NCBI GenBank assembly: GCA_947685225.1
Contig: CANTUV010000032.1
Span: forward strand, 25,923,501-25,987,500
Reading direction: 5' to 3'
DNA from: Garcia nutans
Lineage: Eukaryota > Streptophyta > Magnoliopsida > Malpighiales > Euphorbiaceae
DNA: 64,000 nucleotides
Shown: positions 1 through 11,640 of the stretch, in pieces
How positions within the stretch are numbered: position 1 is the first letter of the stretch
Layout of the letters: the number at the start of each line of letters is the position of its first letter
Program-made: the position numbers and the translations under genes
The notes under the pieces: generated by a model
Told to the model about the DNA's origin: nothing
What the model saw: only the letters and a program-made list of their open reading frames with translations
The model's database searches: none

Positions 1-810
1 GCAGTGGTTAGAGTTGATTAAAAACTATGACTGTTTGATTGATTATCATCCTAGCAAGGCAAATATTGTTACTGATGCCTTGAGTTAGAAGCCTTTGGCA
101 GGTTTGACTGATTATTCGCTCTCGTTGCTTGTTGAGTTGAGAGCGTTGCATGCCATATTTGAGTCTTGTGATGATGGTGCGTTGATGGCTCAGTTACAGT
201 TAAGGCCAGTTTTGTTGGATCATATTAGGGAGGCCCAATTGACAGATGAGAAAACTCAGAAGATTATGATGGATTGACAAAAGGGGGAGAGTCGAGACTT
301 TATTATGAGAAATGATGGCAATTTGTGGTACAGAGATAACTTGTGTATTCTTGAAGCTGCAGGATTGAAGAGGAAGATTTTGGAAGAAGCACATCGGTCA
401 CTTTATGCTATGCACCCTGATAGTACTAAGATGTATCCGGATTTAAAGCAACATTATTGATGGTTAGATATGAAGAGGGACATAGCAGAATTTGTATCCA
501 GATGTCTCACTTGTCAGAGAATGAAGACTGAACACCAAGTTCCTTTAGGGTTACTTCAGCCACTATCAGCGCCTGAGTGAAAATGGGAGTGAGTGACAAT
601 GGATTTTGTGACTGAACTGCCATTGACCCAGAGGAAGCATGATGCAATCTGGGTGATAGTTGATCATATGATGACGACAGCTCATTTTCTTCCAATTCAG
701 ATGGACTACTCACTTGAGATGTTGGCTGAGATGCATATTAGTGAGATAGTGAGGTTGCATGGAGTCCTAGTATCTTTAGTGTCAGGCCGAGGAGGAGTTT
801 GCAGGATTCA
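1..810 (+). pseudogene. gypsy pol remnant: RNase H end and integrase N-terminal half
   Basis: Reading along the plus strand, bases 1-90 encode the end of a gypsy RNase H (WLELIKNYD, YHPSKANIVTDALS then a stop where Arg is usual). Bases about 340-545 give the integrase H2C2 zinc finger (HRSLYAMHP, then CLTCQRMK). The catalytic core starts at about 600 (MDFVTELPLTQ, WVIVDHMMTTAHF). Stops at the LS*K, QHY*WLD and PE*KWE positions and drift at the second catalytic Asp region (SGRGG where SDRDP is expected) show it is dead. The core is interrupted at 810 and resumes at 2149. Confidence 0.85.
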
Positions 811-997
811 TGATAAGTGCATAATTGATGATATTTTGCCCCTATTTCTTAATATGATTATTATCTAATTGAGTTTAATTTGTTTGTTCAAGTGCTTTTT
901 AGGGTTAATTTCAGGAATTCTCTGTATTTTGAGGCTTATGGTCATTTCGGAGGAATTACAAAGAAAGTAGAGGAAAAGAGCAAAATTCTTCAAGTGA

Positions 998-1210
998 CAC
1001 GCCCATGAACATGGACGTGTCAATGGACGTGCCCTTGATACTGCCATATAGAAGCATTAACATGCCCAATGACATGGGTGTGTCACCGAGCATGCCTATT
1101 GCAATGATTCACAGAAGCTGTGACACGCCCAGTGACATGGGCGTGTCACTGGACGTGCCTTATATTCAAAATCCCAGTGGCAATGGCACGCCCAGTGACA
1201 TGGGTGTGTC
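998..1210 (+). repeat. GC-rich hairpin modules in the 811-2148 LTR
   Basis: Several copies of a GACACGCCC...GGGCGTGTC theme occur here. The clearest is 1121-1148, an exact hairpin with 11-bp arms (TGACACGCCCA and its complement) and a 6-nt loop. Similar modules occur at 15847-16090 and 59858-60150 in other LTRs. Confidence 0.75.
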
Positions 1211-1228
1211 AGGCAAAAATATTTGCAC

Positions 1229-1236
1229 TATAAAAG
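1229..1236 (+). promoter_or_regulatory. TATA box of the 811-2148 LTR
   Basis: TATAAAAG lies about 420 bases into the LTR-like insertion, immediately 3' of the GC-rich hairpin modules. This is a plausible U3 promoter position; no transcription start can be proved here. Confidence 0.5.
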
Positions 1237-2148
1237 CTGAGCTGAAGCGCGAATTAGGGATCTGATTTTTCATTCTTTACAACCTAGAGCCTACTTTTAG
1301 AGCGAAAAAGAGAGTTTTGAAGCTGAGATTGAAGGTGAAGACACATCCTACATGAGATCTAAACCAAGATTCAAGGATTCAAGTGAAGAAATACAAATCA
1401 TTCACCATGGATTGTTTGGATTCTTTTACTTATTTCTCTTGTTCTGGTTTTCTTGTTTTGAACATGAACTAATTCATTCTCTATCTAGATATTGATGAAC
1501 CCTAGCTTTATGGTATGGATTGAATAATTTTATCTAATTAAATCATTTGATTGAGTTGTTTTATTCTTATGATGCTTAATAATTTATTTCCAATTGATAA
1601 TAGCATGCTTATTGATTGGTTGCAATTTTCATATTATTGACTTGAGAAAGCTTGATATGAATAGAATACTCATAAGGATTGAGGATAGATTGGAGTGCAA
1701 GAGATAGACTTACAAGTTCCTTTGGTTTATGATTCCTTATTCTTAATGCAAGATCTACTTAATTATTTTTGAGAAAAGATTCCGGCATTCTACTTAGTGA
1801 TTAGGGATTAATTCACTTGAGAAAGGTTTTAGTCCAATTTAGAGGAATGCCAATTCAACTCTATTATTTGATTTAACTAAATTGATTTTCATAAATATAA
1901 TTGTGGCTAGGGGGATTCAATATCTGGATAGTATTTTCAACATCAATCCTTTTTGCACAACACTTAATCTCTCTTTACTTTAAGTTATTAAGTTAATTGT
2001 CTTTAATTACAAAACTTCACAAAACTATTGATTTGCTAAACAACAGTTAAAATTTGCACTAGTACTTGACCTTGTCCCCAGTGGAATGATAACTCACTCA
2101 TTACTTTATTACTTGAGCGACCCGTGCACTTGCGGTATTGCAATAGCA

Positions 2149-2990
2149 TGAATTCTCATCAATGCATTAGGTTCTCAGTTGCATTTTAGTACTGCTTTCC
2201 ATCCTCAGATAAATGGGCAGTTAGAGAGAGTGATACATATTCTAGAGGATATGTTGAGGAGTTGTATCGTTTATTTCACTGGGAGTTGGGACAGGTTTTT
2301 GCCACTGATTGAGTTTGCTTATAATAACATTCATTAGTCCAGTATTGGGATGGTGCCTTATGAGGCCTTGTATGGCAAGAAATGTAGGACACCTTTTGTG
2401 TTTGGATGAGGTTGAAGAAGGTAAACTGGTCGGTCCCGATTTGATGAAGGAAATAGAAGAAAAGGAGATTCAGGATTGTCTGAAAGCAGCTTCAGATCTA
2501 TAGAAATCCTATACCAATTTGAAGAGGAAAGACATAGAGTTCCGTGTGGGAGATAAAGTGTTCATGAAGGTGTCCCCGTGGAAGAAGATTTTTAGATTTG
2601 GTCGTAAAGAAAAGTTGAGTCTTCGTTTCATAGGACCATATGAGGTACTGAAGAGAGCTGGTTTAGTGGCTTATAGATTGGCTTTGCTGCCTGAGTTAGA
2701 CCGGATACACAATGTCTTCCATATCTCATACTTTGGAGATACAGGTCAGACCCATCTCATATTTTATCAGTGTAGTCCATTGAGGTGAGTCCGGATATGT
2801 CTTACGAAGAAGAACCAGCGGCAATTTTGGCACGAAAGGTGAAAGAGTTGAGGAACAATAAGCTCCACATGTAAAAATTCTTTGGAGGAATCATGCCACT
2901 AAGGAGGTGACATAGGAGAGCGAGCAAATGATGCAGAGCCAGTATCCTCAGTTGTTTCAGAGTTGTTGACAGGTAATTTCGAGGACAAAA
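2149..2990 (+). pseudogene. gypsy pol remnant: integrase C-terminal half and chromodomain-like tail
   Basis: The reading resumes with ALGSQLHFSTAFHPQ and NGQLERV, the conserved block around the catalytic Glu of gypsy integrases. FAYNN and YEALYGKKCRTP follow. From 2519 the frame encodes the GPY/F-like module (FRVGDKVFMKVSPW, RFIGPYEVLKRAG, ELDRIHNVFHIS). Frameshifts follow in the chromodomain-like tail (ILARKVKELRNNK, and SQYPQLF near the end). Stops after YNNIH and elsewhere confirm it is a pseudogene. It is the continuation of 1-810. Confidence 0.85.
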
Positions 2991-2998
2991 TTTTCTTT

Positions 2999-3010
2999 AA
3001 GGGGAGAAAA
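2999..3010 (+). promoter_or_regulatory. Polypurine tract of the gypsy element
   Basis: AAGGGGAGAAAA sits directly before the TGTAATATC start of the LTR. This is the expected place for the plus-strand primer of reverse transcription and fixes the element as plus-oriented. Confidence 0.75.
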
Positions 3011-4848
3011 TTGTAATATCTCTAATTTTTAGAATTTTAATAAATTAAATTAAATTGGATAAATTAAATAAATAATTTAAATAGAAAATAAAAGGATTTT
3101 AAGTAAAAAAATAAAGAGTATATGTGAAATATATATGAAATATATACATAACATGTAAAAAGTCAACCCTTAAAAGTCAAAAGTCAAAGGTCAAGTAGCA
3201 TTTTTATAAATATATTTTGGAAATTAAAATTATTTAAATAATTTAAAAATAAATTATATATGATTGAAAGATGTAATTTATGGTTTTTATTAATAAATAA
3301 ATAATTAATTAAAAATATAATAAAATATATTATATATATGGTTAAATTTGAAAGTGGAAAGAGAGAGAAAACTAAAAGTGATCTTCATCATCTTCTTCTT
3401 CTTGTGTGGCCGATTTCTCCATTGAAAGAAGGAAGAGATTTCTTCATCCAAGCAACTAAAAATTGAAAGGATTTCAAGGATTCAAGGGTGGTTTTAGTGA
3501 TTTCTTCTTGAAAAAGTAAGTTTCCAACTTGTTTCTTTGGATTTCCATAAAGATATGAAGATGTTGAGTTTGATATTTAATATTAGCATGATTTAATTGC
3601 TTGATTGGATATGTATAAAGTTATTTTGATTAGTTATTAATGATTTTTAAATTCAATTGAAGAAATGGTGAAGTTTGAGTTGGGTTTGATTGAAGAGAGA
3701 GAATTTAAGGTTATGAAATATTTGGATTTGTGAATTCATGAGTTTTAATTGTGCAATTTGATTCCAATTGTATTGTTTTGATGCATAAACAAGGATTTTA
3801 AAGTCAAATGATGGATTTGGTTAAGTTTGGTTGGAGTATGGGAAAGGTAGTGTTGATTTAGGGTTTTAGAATTTCCAAAGAATGGTCAATTATTTGGTTT
3901 TAATATTTAAAACATGTTCTTTAATGATATTAGTGATGGAAATAAGCTTGGTTTAATAATTGGATTGAGTTGGAATGAAGAACCTTCATTGGTGAATGTT
4001 ATACTATTTTAGGGTTTTGTATAAGAATGTGTATTTAATTAATGTAATTGATTGAAATATATTAAAATATGTTTGTAATGATATAAATAAACTTAAAACA
4101 CTAATTTAAATGGATTAAAATGGAAGTTCAATGTTAAAGTGAGGTTAGGCTTTATTTTGGGGTTTTGATTGGAGTGATGTTTAATTAAGGTTTAATTTTG
4201 AAAATGCCTTAAAATATGATATTAAATGATTATATTTTATCACATTGTGTATAGGCATTAAGGAGAGGTGATTTGCCCAACCCTAGTGTTGAAGGGAACT
4301 TGAAAGTGAAGGTTTATGGGAGATTTTGAGCTTACTCTTAAGTGCTTATCAAGGTAAGTACAAACTTTTAATAAATTAGATATGTTGGCATTAAATTGGG
4401 CTTAACATATTTTGGTTGAAAAATGTGTTAATTTACTTGGTACATTGAACATTCATGAACATTGTGCTATGATATGTGATTTGTTATGTATGCATTAAAT
4501 GCATTGTGAAAAGCCATTGTTAATGGCTAAATTGAACAAAATGTGATTTATATGCATAATGTGAGAATGACCCAAAAATATTTGGGTAATATTTTTTTAA
4601 TGTGAAATGTGATGCATTGTGATGAATTGATGAAACATGATGAGATATGATGAATTGAAATTGATATAAATGAAAAATAAAATGAAAATGATGCAATGTG
4701 ATAAAAAAAATGAGAAAATAAAGCAATGTGATAAAAATATAAAAATGAGGCAAAGTACCTAGTTGATAATGAGAAAATGAGAAAAAGTTGATTATGGAAG
4801 GTATGGATTATTTGTGTGCATAGTATATTATTCAATTTCAAGAGTTCT

Positions 4849-5090
4849 GTGTTTGGCAGCATACCTATGAGGTTATCATCATTATTTGCCTTCGGGGTGT
4901 GTTTGGCAGCATACCTATGAGGTTATCCTCATTATTTGCCTTCGGGGTTAGACGCTATGCGTCATTGATACTTGATTTTACCTTCAGAGCTAGACGCTTG
5001 GCATCACTGATACTTGATTTTGCCTTCGGGGCTAGATGCTTGGCGTTACTGATATATGATTTTCCTTCAGGGTTAGACAATTGTTGTCAA
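4849..5090 (+). repeat. Internal minisatellite of LTR copy 1
   Basis: A 50-bp unit starting GTGTTTGGCAGC is duplicated in tandem at 4849-4898 and 4899-4948. About three further shorter modules follow, built on CCTTCGGGGCTAGACGC and a 'TGATACTTGATTT' spacer. The same modules recur at 8060-8200 and, inverted, at 38985-39075. Confidence 0.75.
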
Positions 5091-5292
5091 CATAGACTAA
5101 AATAGTAACTATGGGATTTGAATAATGTATTAGTTTATTTGGGCCCATGCTTGTGTATATATTTATGTGAATTATAAAAAATGAAAGCTTATATTTTAAA
5201 AGTGAACTTGTATGCCATATTGTGACATAGCATACAAATGCATTATGCATTTGCATTGTATTAAAGTGTTGTTATTATTAAAGTTTATACCG

Positions 5293-5309
5293 CTTGGCTT
5301 TTAGCTTAG
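5293..5309 (+). repeat. Conserved LTR hairpin, degenerate copy
   Basis: CTTGGCT-TTT-AGCTTAG can fold with one mismatch and one G-T pair. It is followed by the conserved ATCACGCAGGTA stretch. It is the most decayed of the five copies in the window (see 8510, 17103, 38435, 61466). Confidence 0.55.
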
Positions 5310-8059
5310 CTTGATTGTAATTTATCACGCAGGTAACAGGGTGATCCAGTAGAGTCGGAGAGTTTCTCTAGACCTGGTAGAGTCTAAGCTTTGAGATTGT
5401 AGAGTTAATAGTGGTGCATCAAGATCAGAGCCATTCGTCAGCATGTATATATTTTATATTATAATATATTTTGATATTATGTATATAATGTTATATTTTT
5501 GGAGTATATATTATAAATTATAAAGAATATTTTGGTTAAATTGTGTAATATGAGGTTTTATATGTGTTTTGATAATTATATGTATATGTATAAATGTTTT
5601 GAGAAAATATGGAGGATTTGTAAAGTTGGGATGAAATGTTTATTGTTTATTGGGAGTGTATTTTGTGCAGTTTGTGTTTTGTTAAAAATTTGGGATGTCC
5701 AAATTACAGATAAAACTCTGGTAAATTTTTTTCAGAGATTTTTATGTAAAAATGCTTATTTTGAAACTTATAATTTATACCAAATATTTTATTTATTACT
5801 TAAATATGCATTTTAAAGTGTTTTAAAATTTTAAATTGAAAATGTAAAATTTTTTATTAAACCGAGTTATGGCATTTTTATACTTTATATAAGTATTTTA
5901 CATATTCTGGATGTATGTATTATATGTATATGGGGTATAAGAGTGTTACAATATATTTGTGTTATTTAATACATATATAATGCATAGTTGATGTGTATAT
6001 AGGATACACATTAATTATGCATATGAGAATTTATATTCATTAAATATACATTACATATACATAATATATACATTGCATGAAAATGTACATAATGGTATTT
6101 GTAAAATGTAAGTAACATATAAGATATATACATATACATTAAATATATAACATATAAAAGAAGTAAAAATAGATAGTGGATAATTATGAATGGGAAAGAG
6201 ATAATTATAATAATTAAAAAAAAAAGAGAGAAGAAAGAAAAAGAAAAAGAAAAGTCAAAGGAAGAAAGGGATTTATGGTGGAGAATTAAAGTAAATTAAT
6301 TAATTTATTAATTAAATAAATAATATAATTATATTTATGGATGGAAAATAAGAAATAATCAAAAATCAAAGTTTTCTTCTTCCTTCCTCCATGTCTTACC
6401 TGAAATTGAAGAGTGGGAAATTGAGAGAGAGGGCTTCTTCCAATTTAAACAAACAAGTGGATTTTTGAAAGAAATTAAGAAATCAAGTAAGTTTTTCTTT
6501 CTTTAAATATTTAAATTCTTAGTTTTATGGTTGTGTTTGGAGTTGTTAGAGAGAAAAAGTATGTCTAAATTGTTAAATAGGTAGAAATGATGTTAAAATG
6601 ATGAATATATGATGAATTGTTGGGTTGTTGTTTGAATTGTGTATAAATGATGGAAAAAGGGTTATGGGATGAATATGTGTAGTTAGGGTTGCTAGTATGT
6701 GTGATTATAATTGTTGAAATGAGATGATTTAATATTGTTTTAATATATATATATATATATGATGATTTTATAGTTAGAAATTGATTATGGGCAAGTTTGG
6801 ATGAAGTTGAGTTAGGGTTAGATTATGTGAAATTTGAATTTTTGTAGGAGATTTTAATAATTACTAAATTAGTTTGTAATGATGTTATATTGATATATAA
6901 ATGATGATTCTATGGTAAATGATGGAAATGAGTTTGAAATGTTGAAGTTTAAATAATGTAGTAGTAATGGTAAAAATAAGGTTTTGGTTAAATTTTGTGT
7001 AGAAATGATATAATTGATGTTTGAATGACTAAAGTGTGTTAAAATAAGTTGCTAATGCTATATTGGAACTTATAATGTGGTTTAGGATTGATTAAGGTGA
7101 AATTGTAAAATCAAAGTGAAGAAGGGCATTGGTGAAGTTTAAGTTGGAAGAAAGAATTGGCTTGGAAATTGACAAATTGAGGTTAGTACATTTCTTGGTA
7201 AAATTTATATGAATGACCTTACTTATTTTGGTGTACTTTAAAGGATGTTTGTATTCCTTTAAAGTAGTAGTATTGTATATTGATAATATTAAGACAAAGT
7301 GTAAAAATAATATGTGAGATGTAATGTAATTAAAAAGAAGGTTAAACGCATAATCTATGCATTGCTGCATAGTTATGTAATATAGATTTCATTGAGAAAT
7401 TGATCAATGAAAATACATAAAAAAAATGTGATGAATTTGGAAATTAATAAAATAGAATAGTATGATGAAAAATGTAATGTGATTGAAAAATATTTAAAAT
7501 ATGAAATAAGCAAAAATATGAAATTTTGATAAAATAAGACTTTGTGTGTTAGTGTTCATGATATGTGTAATATTTTATGAATTTGATAATAAGACATGGA
7601 ATTATGACTAGTATTAATATTATGCATAAATTTTGAAAACATGAGATAACTAGTAGTAATGAAATAAATATTCATATTGCAATGATGTTCAATTAATATG
7701 TAGTATAATGTGAGTTATGTATATGATTATGAATTGTGATAAGAATGTGGGAATGATTGTTGAGAATGTGAAAATGTGAAAGTGAACATGATAAGATTGA
7801 TCACTTGAAAATTGTGGAAAAAAATATTAAGATTAAATGAGTATTGCATTATGAAAGTATGATTGAATATGTTGAAATGAGATAATATGACATAATGAAA
7901 AGGAGAAATGATGAAAGTGGTTGTATAAAATGAGTAAAAGAAGTAATGTGATAAGAAAATTAATTATGGAAAATATATACTATTTATGTGTTGCCTAGTA
8001 TATTATTCATTTCTAGAGTTTTGTGTTTGGTAGCATGCCTATGAGATTATTCTCATTAT

Positions 8060-8200
8060 TTGCCTTTAGGGCTAGACGATGCTCGTCACTGATATATGAT
8101 TTGCCTTTGGGCTAAACGTTGTACGTCACCATGATTTTCCTGCGGGCTAGACTCTGGATGTCAGTTGTATTGCCTTCGGGCTAGACACTAGCTGTCAAAA
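8060..8200 (+). repeat. Internal minisatellite of LTR copy 2
   Basis: About four degenerate modules of the form TGCCTTCGGGCTAGACNNTGNNNGTCA occur here, separated by short AT-rich spacers. Homologous to 4940-5090. Confidence 0.65.
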
Positions 8201-8509
8201 TAAACCAAAAGAACAACTCTAAGATTTGAATATTATATAAGGTTAATTGGGTCTAGTGTTTGTGTATGTGTTTATATGTATATATATGTGTGTTGTGTTG
8301 TGAATAATGGTATATGATGATTTGATCGTGATAAGATAAAGTATGTGAGATAAATTTATGATATGATTTATATGTTAGATATGGAATAAAAGTTAACAAA
8401 AATTTTATAAAAAATCATAAAGATATAATTTGAGAAAAAGAATAATAAATGTGGGTATAATTTGTATTATTATTTTATAAAAGAATATAATATATATATA
8501 TATATGTAC

Positions 8510-8531
8510 CACTAAGCTTTCGAGCTTAGTG
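8510..8531 (+). repeat. Conserved LTR hairpin with TTCG loop
   Basis: CACTAAGCT and AGCTTAGTG form a perfect 9-bp stem closed by TTCG, a loop type known to be stable in RNA. It lies about 690 bases from the LTR end, followed by GCGGTAGTGTGCATCACACAGG. Confidence 0.75.
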
Positions 8532-9409
8532 CGGTAGTGTGCATCACACAGGTATCAGATGTGCAGACCAAGGTGAGCCGGTGAGTAAGTGAGACTTGAA
8601 GATGTGAGTGCCACGAGACCAATATTAATAGTATTGCATTCGTATATTTATTTGTGAACTATAGAATTTGGATTTTATATAAAAATCATGTTTGAAAATA
8701 ATGTTGAATATGCAAATGTACATTGTAAGATTTAAAGTATATTTTAAATCCATTTTTGTAAAAGATTTAAAGATTTTAAGATGTTATAAGTATATTTTAT
8801 AACTACATTTTTGTAAAAGTATTGTATAAGTATTTAAAGTATTTGGTAAATATGATGAAATTTCTTGATGTTATTGGTTGGAAGAATGAAAATGGATGAA
8901 TAATATTTTTGGGAGTGTTTTCAAACTGTAGGTTGAGTATTTGATATTTGGAAAATACTAAAATTTCAGATAAAACTCTAACGAAATTTTTTCAGAGATT
9001 TTCATTAATAATTTTTATTTTAAATATTTAATTATTAATATGTACATTGGTTTACTTAATAACATTATGATTTAAGAAATAAATTATATATTTTTTTTTC
9101 TGGTAATTTTGGTAAAATTTCTAATGACTATATTTGTGACATTCTTGTATTTTATTACGTATTTTTCATATATGGAGTGTATGTATTATATGCATATAGG
9201 ATATAAGGGTGTTACACGAACCTCAATTTACTTGAGTTTAACATGCTGAAGTTCGAGTTTTAGTTTTCATTTTACATGTCCATTAGTTAAGGGTACTTGG
9301 GACCTAATGGAAGTTGATTTAGTAAATGTTGATAATATTTATCTGTTTGATTTTCCTTTTAGAAATATACATGTATATTCATCTAACCAATCATGATTTT
9401 ATGGGCTCT

Positions 9410-10010
9410 TTAGACACATAGAAATGCAAGTCTTTGGCTAGACAAAATTTTTCATCGATGGATCTTTTAAGGAGTTTGAGGTGATCAAACTTCCATTTCA
9501 AAGGCACATATGCCTCGAATTAATAGTAGGTATATCACACAGTAGGTAAAGCCAAAAAGAGGTAGAGTTAAATGTAATATTGATGGTGTCTTTTTTTTTT
9601 CAGTCCCCGCATAAGGCTAGTTTTGGAACTATTTTGCAGAAAGACTCTTCCTTAGTTATACCTTATAGTTCATATTATTATACAAGTTTTTCTGGTGCTA
9701 TTATTGTTGAAGCTCTTGCTTTACCAGAGGTCTTGTTTGAATTATATCTTTGGGCAAAAGTATTATTGATATCAAAATTGATAATCATGCTATTTTCCAT
9801 AGTATTACACATTCTTGTGATGATCTCTTTGAATTTGAATCTATTATTTTTTATTATCAACTTTTATTTTTCCAGCTTAAAGGCTACAATCTTTTATGGG
9901 TCAAGAGACAAGCTAATAGAGTTACTCATTTTCTAGCTAAGGTGCCTTTATTACATGCTAATTTATATTTTTTTTTTACTTTAGCATTTCAATTGAATAT
10001 TAAAGAATAA
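9410..10010 (+). pseudogene. RNase H-like remnant, probably the 3' end of a LINE
   Basis: Shifting frames on the plus strand give WALWTHRNASLW, then KPKRGRVKCNIDG at about 9555. IDIKIDNHAIFHSI and LLWVKRQANRVTHFLAK follow at about 9760-9945. This is the pattern of the RNase H-like domain (RVT_3 type) that follows reverse transcriptase in many plant non-LTR elements: NxDG first, then an Asp block, then RxAN..AHxLA. Frameshifts and stops break it. The reverse transcriptase itself is not visible upstream. A decayed host RNase H-like gene is the alternative. Confidence 0.6.
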
Positions 10011-10389
10011 AGATAAGCTTTTTAAACTTAGGCAATTTTATTTCAAGATAAGTTGAAATTATATAAGTAAAGGTAGTTGATTTGTATATGAACTCCCCCG
10101 TTGTCACATAAGTTAGTTCAATTAAGATAGTTCAATTTTTAGTAAACCTCACCTTTTGGTATTATATTCAATGAAAGATCTTTCTCCCTTTGACAAAGGC
10201 AATAACACAAGAGAAAAAGCATAAAAGAGGAGTAATATGAAATAAAAGAAATTAAACATGCATTAAAATAAAGAAACATTACATAAAGAAATGTATGATC
10301 ATGACATTGTAGTCCATCAAAAAGTTATAAGACCACATATTGATCAAAAGAAAAAAAAAGTTAAAACAAAACAAAAAAGAAGAAAAATA
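10011..10389. other. AT-rich non-coding stretch
   Basis: No gene, repeat array or element end that I can support. The stretch is A-rich, with scattered oligo-A runs. Confidence 0.5.
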
Positions 10390-10609
10390 GAAAAAGAAGT
10401 TGTAATTCAATCTGTATCACTATCATAATAATCCACAAAAGGCTTAACCACTTTTTTTTTCTTTTTCTCATTGGAGCAACTTCTTCTTCATTAACAAGTT
10501 CCTTAACTTTCTCTTCTAAAGGTAGAGTAGAGATAAGTTCATCCTGTGAGGCCCTGCCTGAGCACTGTGTTTGGCCTGCCAAAATGCTTATTTTTTGGGC
10601 CGATCTCAC
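10390..10609 (-). pseudogene. Fragment of a charged, transposon ORF1-like protein
   Basis: The minus strand encodes PLEEKVKELVNEEEVAPMRKRKKK. With one frame shift this continues as VKPFVDYYDSDTD and a stop. The highly charged, low-complexity end resembles the C-termini of retroelement ORF1 proteins, but no domain can be named. It may belong with the RRQTKASTTKGGKKGK fragment at about 11800-11870. Confidence 0.3.
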
Positions 10610-11269
10610 ACAAAAGTGTTGAGGTCACTTTGCCATTTATAAGCTATACTTTGTTCAAGTAAAGCGGTTTTTTAAGAGTTGCCACTTAAATTTATTTTGG
10701 AACAAAAAAGGAAAACTTAAGAAAGCCCAAAATTGACTCCAATTAGTTTCCTAAGAATAAAAATCACTAGCCTTAAACTAAAGAATAAATTCAGAAGCTA
10801 GGTTTTAGCTTATTTTAATTAAAGATAGTTTGGCCTTAAATTAAATAAAAAAAACTTTGCAAAAAAATTTATTTCATGTAATGACAATTATGATATGAAG
10901 AATATTACATCCGCATATTCATTCATAAAAAAAATAAAGATAAAATAAAGTATGAAATTAAATTTAAACTTTTCAATTCAGAAACCCAATATAGGATATC
11001 CTAACTTCAGCCTTATAAATTTTAGGATGGACACACATTTTTCAAAAAAAAAATAAGTAAACAAACAAGTACATAATCAAAAGAATAGAGAATTGAAAAC
11101 TAAGAAAAGGTGAATTTTTATGATTGAGTGGACTAGGTACTTGGAGTGAAATTCCTAATAGACCCACATATCTCATTTGAATGAATATCAAAGCCCTTCT
11201 AGTGCTAGCCATTTTGCAATGGTGGGTTTGGACTTTGAAATTTTTGGTTTTCCTTAATATAACCTAGGC

Positions 11270-11640
11270 TAACCTAATGTCTAAGTCCAATTTTAGGTTT
11301 AACTGTTTAAACCTAAGTCTGATTCCAATTTTTATGTTTGACTATTTATACCAAAGTCTAAGTCCAAATTTTAAGTTTAACTATTTAAACTCAAGTCTGA
11401 GTCCAATTTTTAGTTTTAACTATTTAAACCCAAGCTAAGATTGAATTTTTAGGTTTAACTATTTAACCCTAAGCTAAGATTGAATTTTTATGTTTAAATA
11501 TTTAAACATAAGCTAATATTGAATTCTTAGGTTTGACAGTTTAAACCTAAGCTAAGATTGAATTTTTAGATTTGACTATTTAAACCTATGTCTAATTTAT
11601 TTTTAGGTTTAATCATTTAAATCTGAGTTTGATTTTATTT
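11270..11640 (+). repeat. 39-bp tandem array
   Basis: About nine imperfect head-to-tail units of 39 bp. Each has ACTATTTAAACC, then AAGTCTGAGTCCAATTTTTAG or AAGCTAAGATTGAATTTTTAG, then GTTTA. The two unit subtypes are grouped, the first in the left half and the second in the right half. Confidence 0.85.

Larger units (their letters stand above)
811..2148 (+). mobile_element. LTR-like insertion (probable solo LTR) inside the gypsy integrase
   Basis: A 1.34-kb block with no pol homology separates two halves of one integrase core. It begins TGATAAGTGCATAATTG and ends near GCAATAGCA, after a GACCCGTGCACTTGC-like stretch often found near the end of plant gypsy LTRs. It has a TATA box at 1229. CATGA occurs at both edges (809-813 and 2147-2151) and could be the 5-bp target duplication, which would shift the ends by a few bases. 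No internal region, PBS or PPT is present, so a solo LTR is the best reading. Family not identified. Confidence 0.7.
1..5950 (+). mobile_element. Ty3/gypsy (Tekay-like chromovirus) retrotransposon, 3' part
   Basis: The window opens inside the pol region of a gypsy element and runs through a polypurine tract into a 2.9-kb 3' LTR (3012-5950). Domain order is RNase H end, integrase zinc finger, integrase core, GPY/F-like module and chromodomain-like tail, which is the Ty3/gypsy order. The tail wording (RVGDKVF, RFIGPYEVLKR, LDRIHNVFHIS) fits the Tekay/Del lineage. Several in-frame stops make it inactive. The 5' LTR and gag lie upstream of the window. An unrelated 1.34-kb insertion splits the integrase. 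The lineage is inferred from motif style, not from an alignment. Confidence 0.85.
3012..5950 (+). mobile_element. 3' LTR of the gypsy element (Tekay-like LTR copy 1)
   Basis: It starts TGTAATATC and ends GTGTTACA, 2939 bp. It is AT-rich with a pyrimidine-rich leader (about 3385-3420), splice-like signals (AAGTAAGT at about 3515, TATAGGCA at about 4250, AAGGTAAGTACAAAC at about 4350), a minisatellite (4849-5090) and a hairpin (5293-5309). Parts are clearly homologous to the LTRs at 14963, 37868 and 58853. Short ORFs inside it have no recognisable product. Confidence 0.85.
5951..9216 (+). mobile_element. Second Tekay-like LTR, 5' end not visible (LTR copy 2)
   Basis: It ends GGTGTTACA at 9216, like the other LTRs. 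It has the same order of signals: pyrimidine-rich leader at about 6375, CAAGTAAGT at about 6485, GGTTAGTACATTT at about 7178, GCCTTCGGGCTAGAC modules at 8060-8200, hairpin at 8510, and the CAGATAAAACTCTAACGAAATTTTTTCAGAG block at about 8970 (also at 5707). No TG start is visible next to 5951. The simplest reading is that the gypsy element before it inserted inside this LTR, so its first part lies upstream of the window. If so, ATATA after 5950 would be the target duplication. Confidence 0.65.

Noticed and set aside
1005..1265. Open reading with repeated PSDMGVS-like peptides, also found on the minus strand at 59782-60126
   Set aside because: The peptide repeats come from the palindromic GACACGCCCATGTCA modules, which give similar words on either strand. 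No start context, domain or conservation supports a protein.
5532..5816. 94-codon reading in LTR copy 1
   Set aside because: Low-complexity AT-rich LTR sequence rich in Phe, Tyr, Lys and Cys; no domain, and not conserved in the homologous LTRs.
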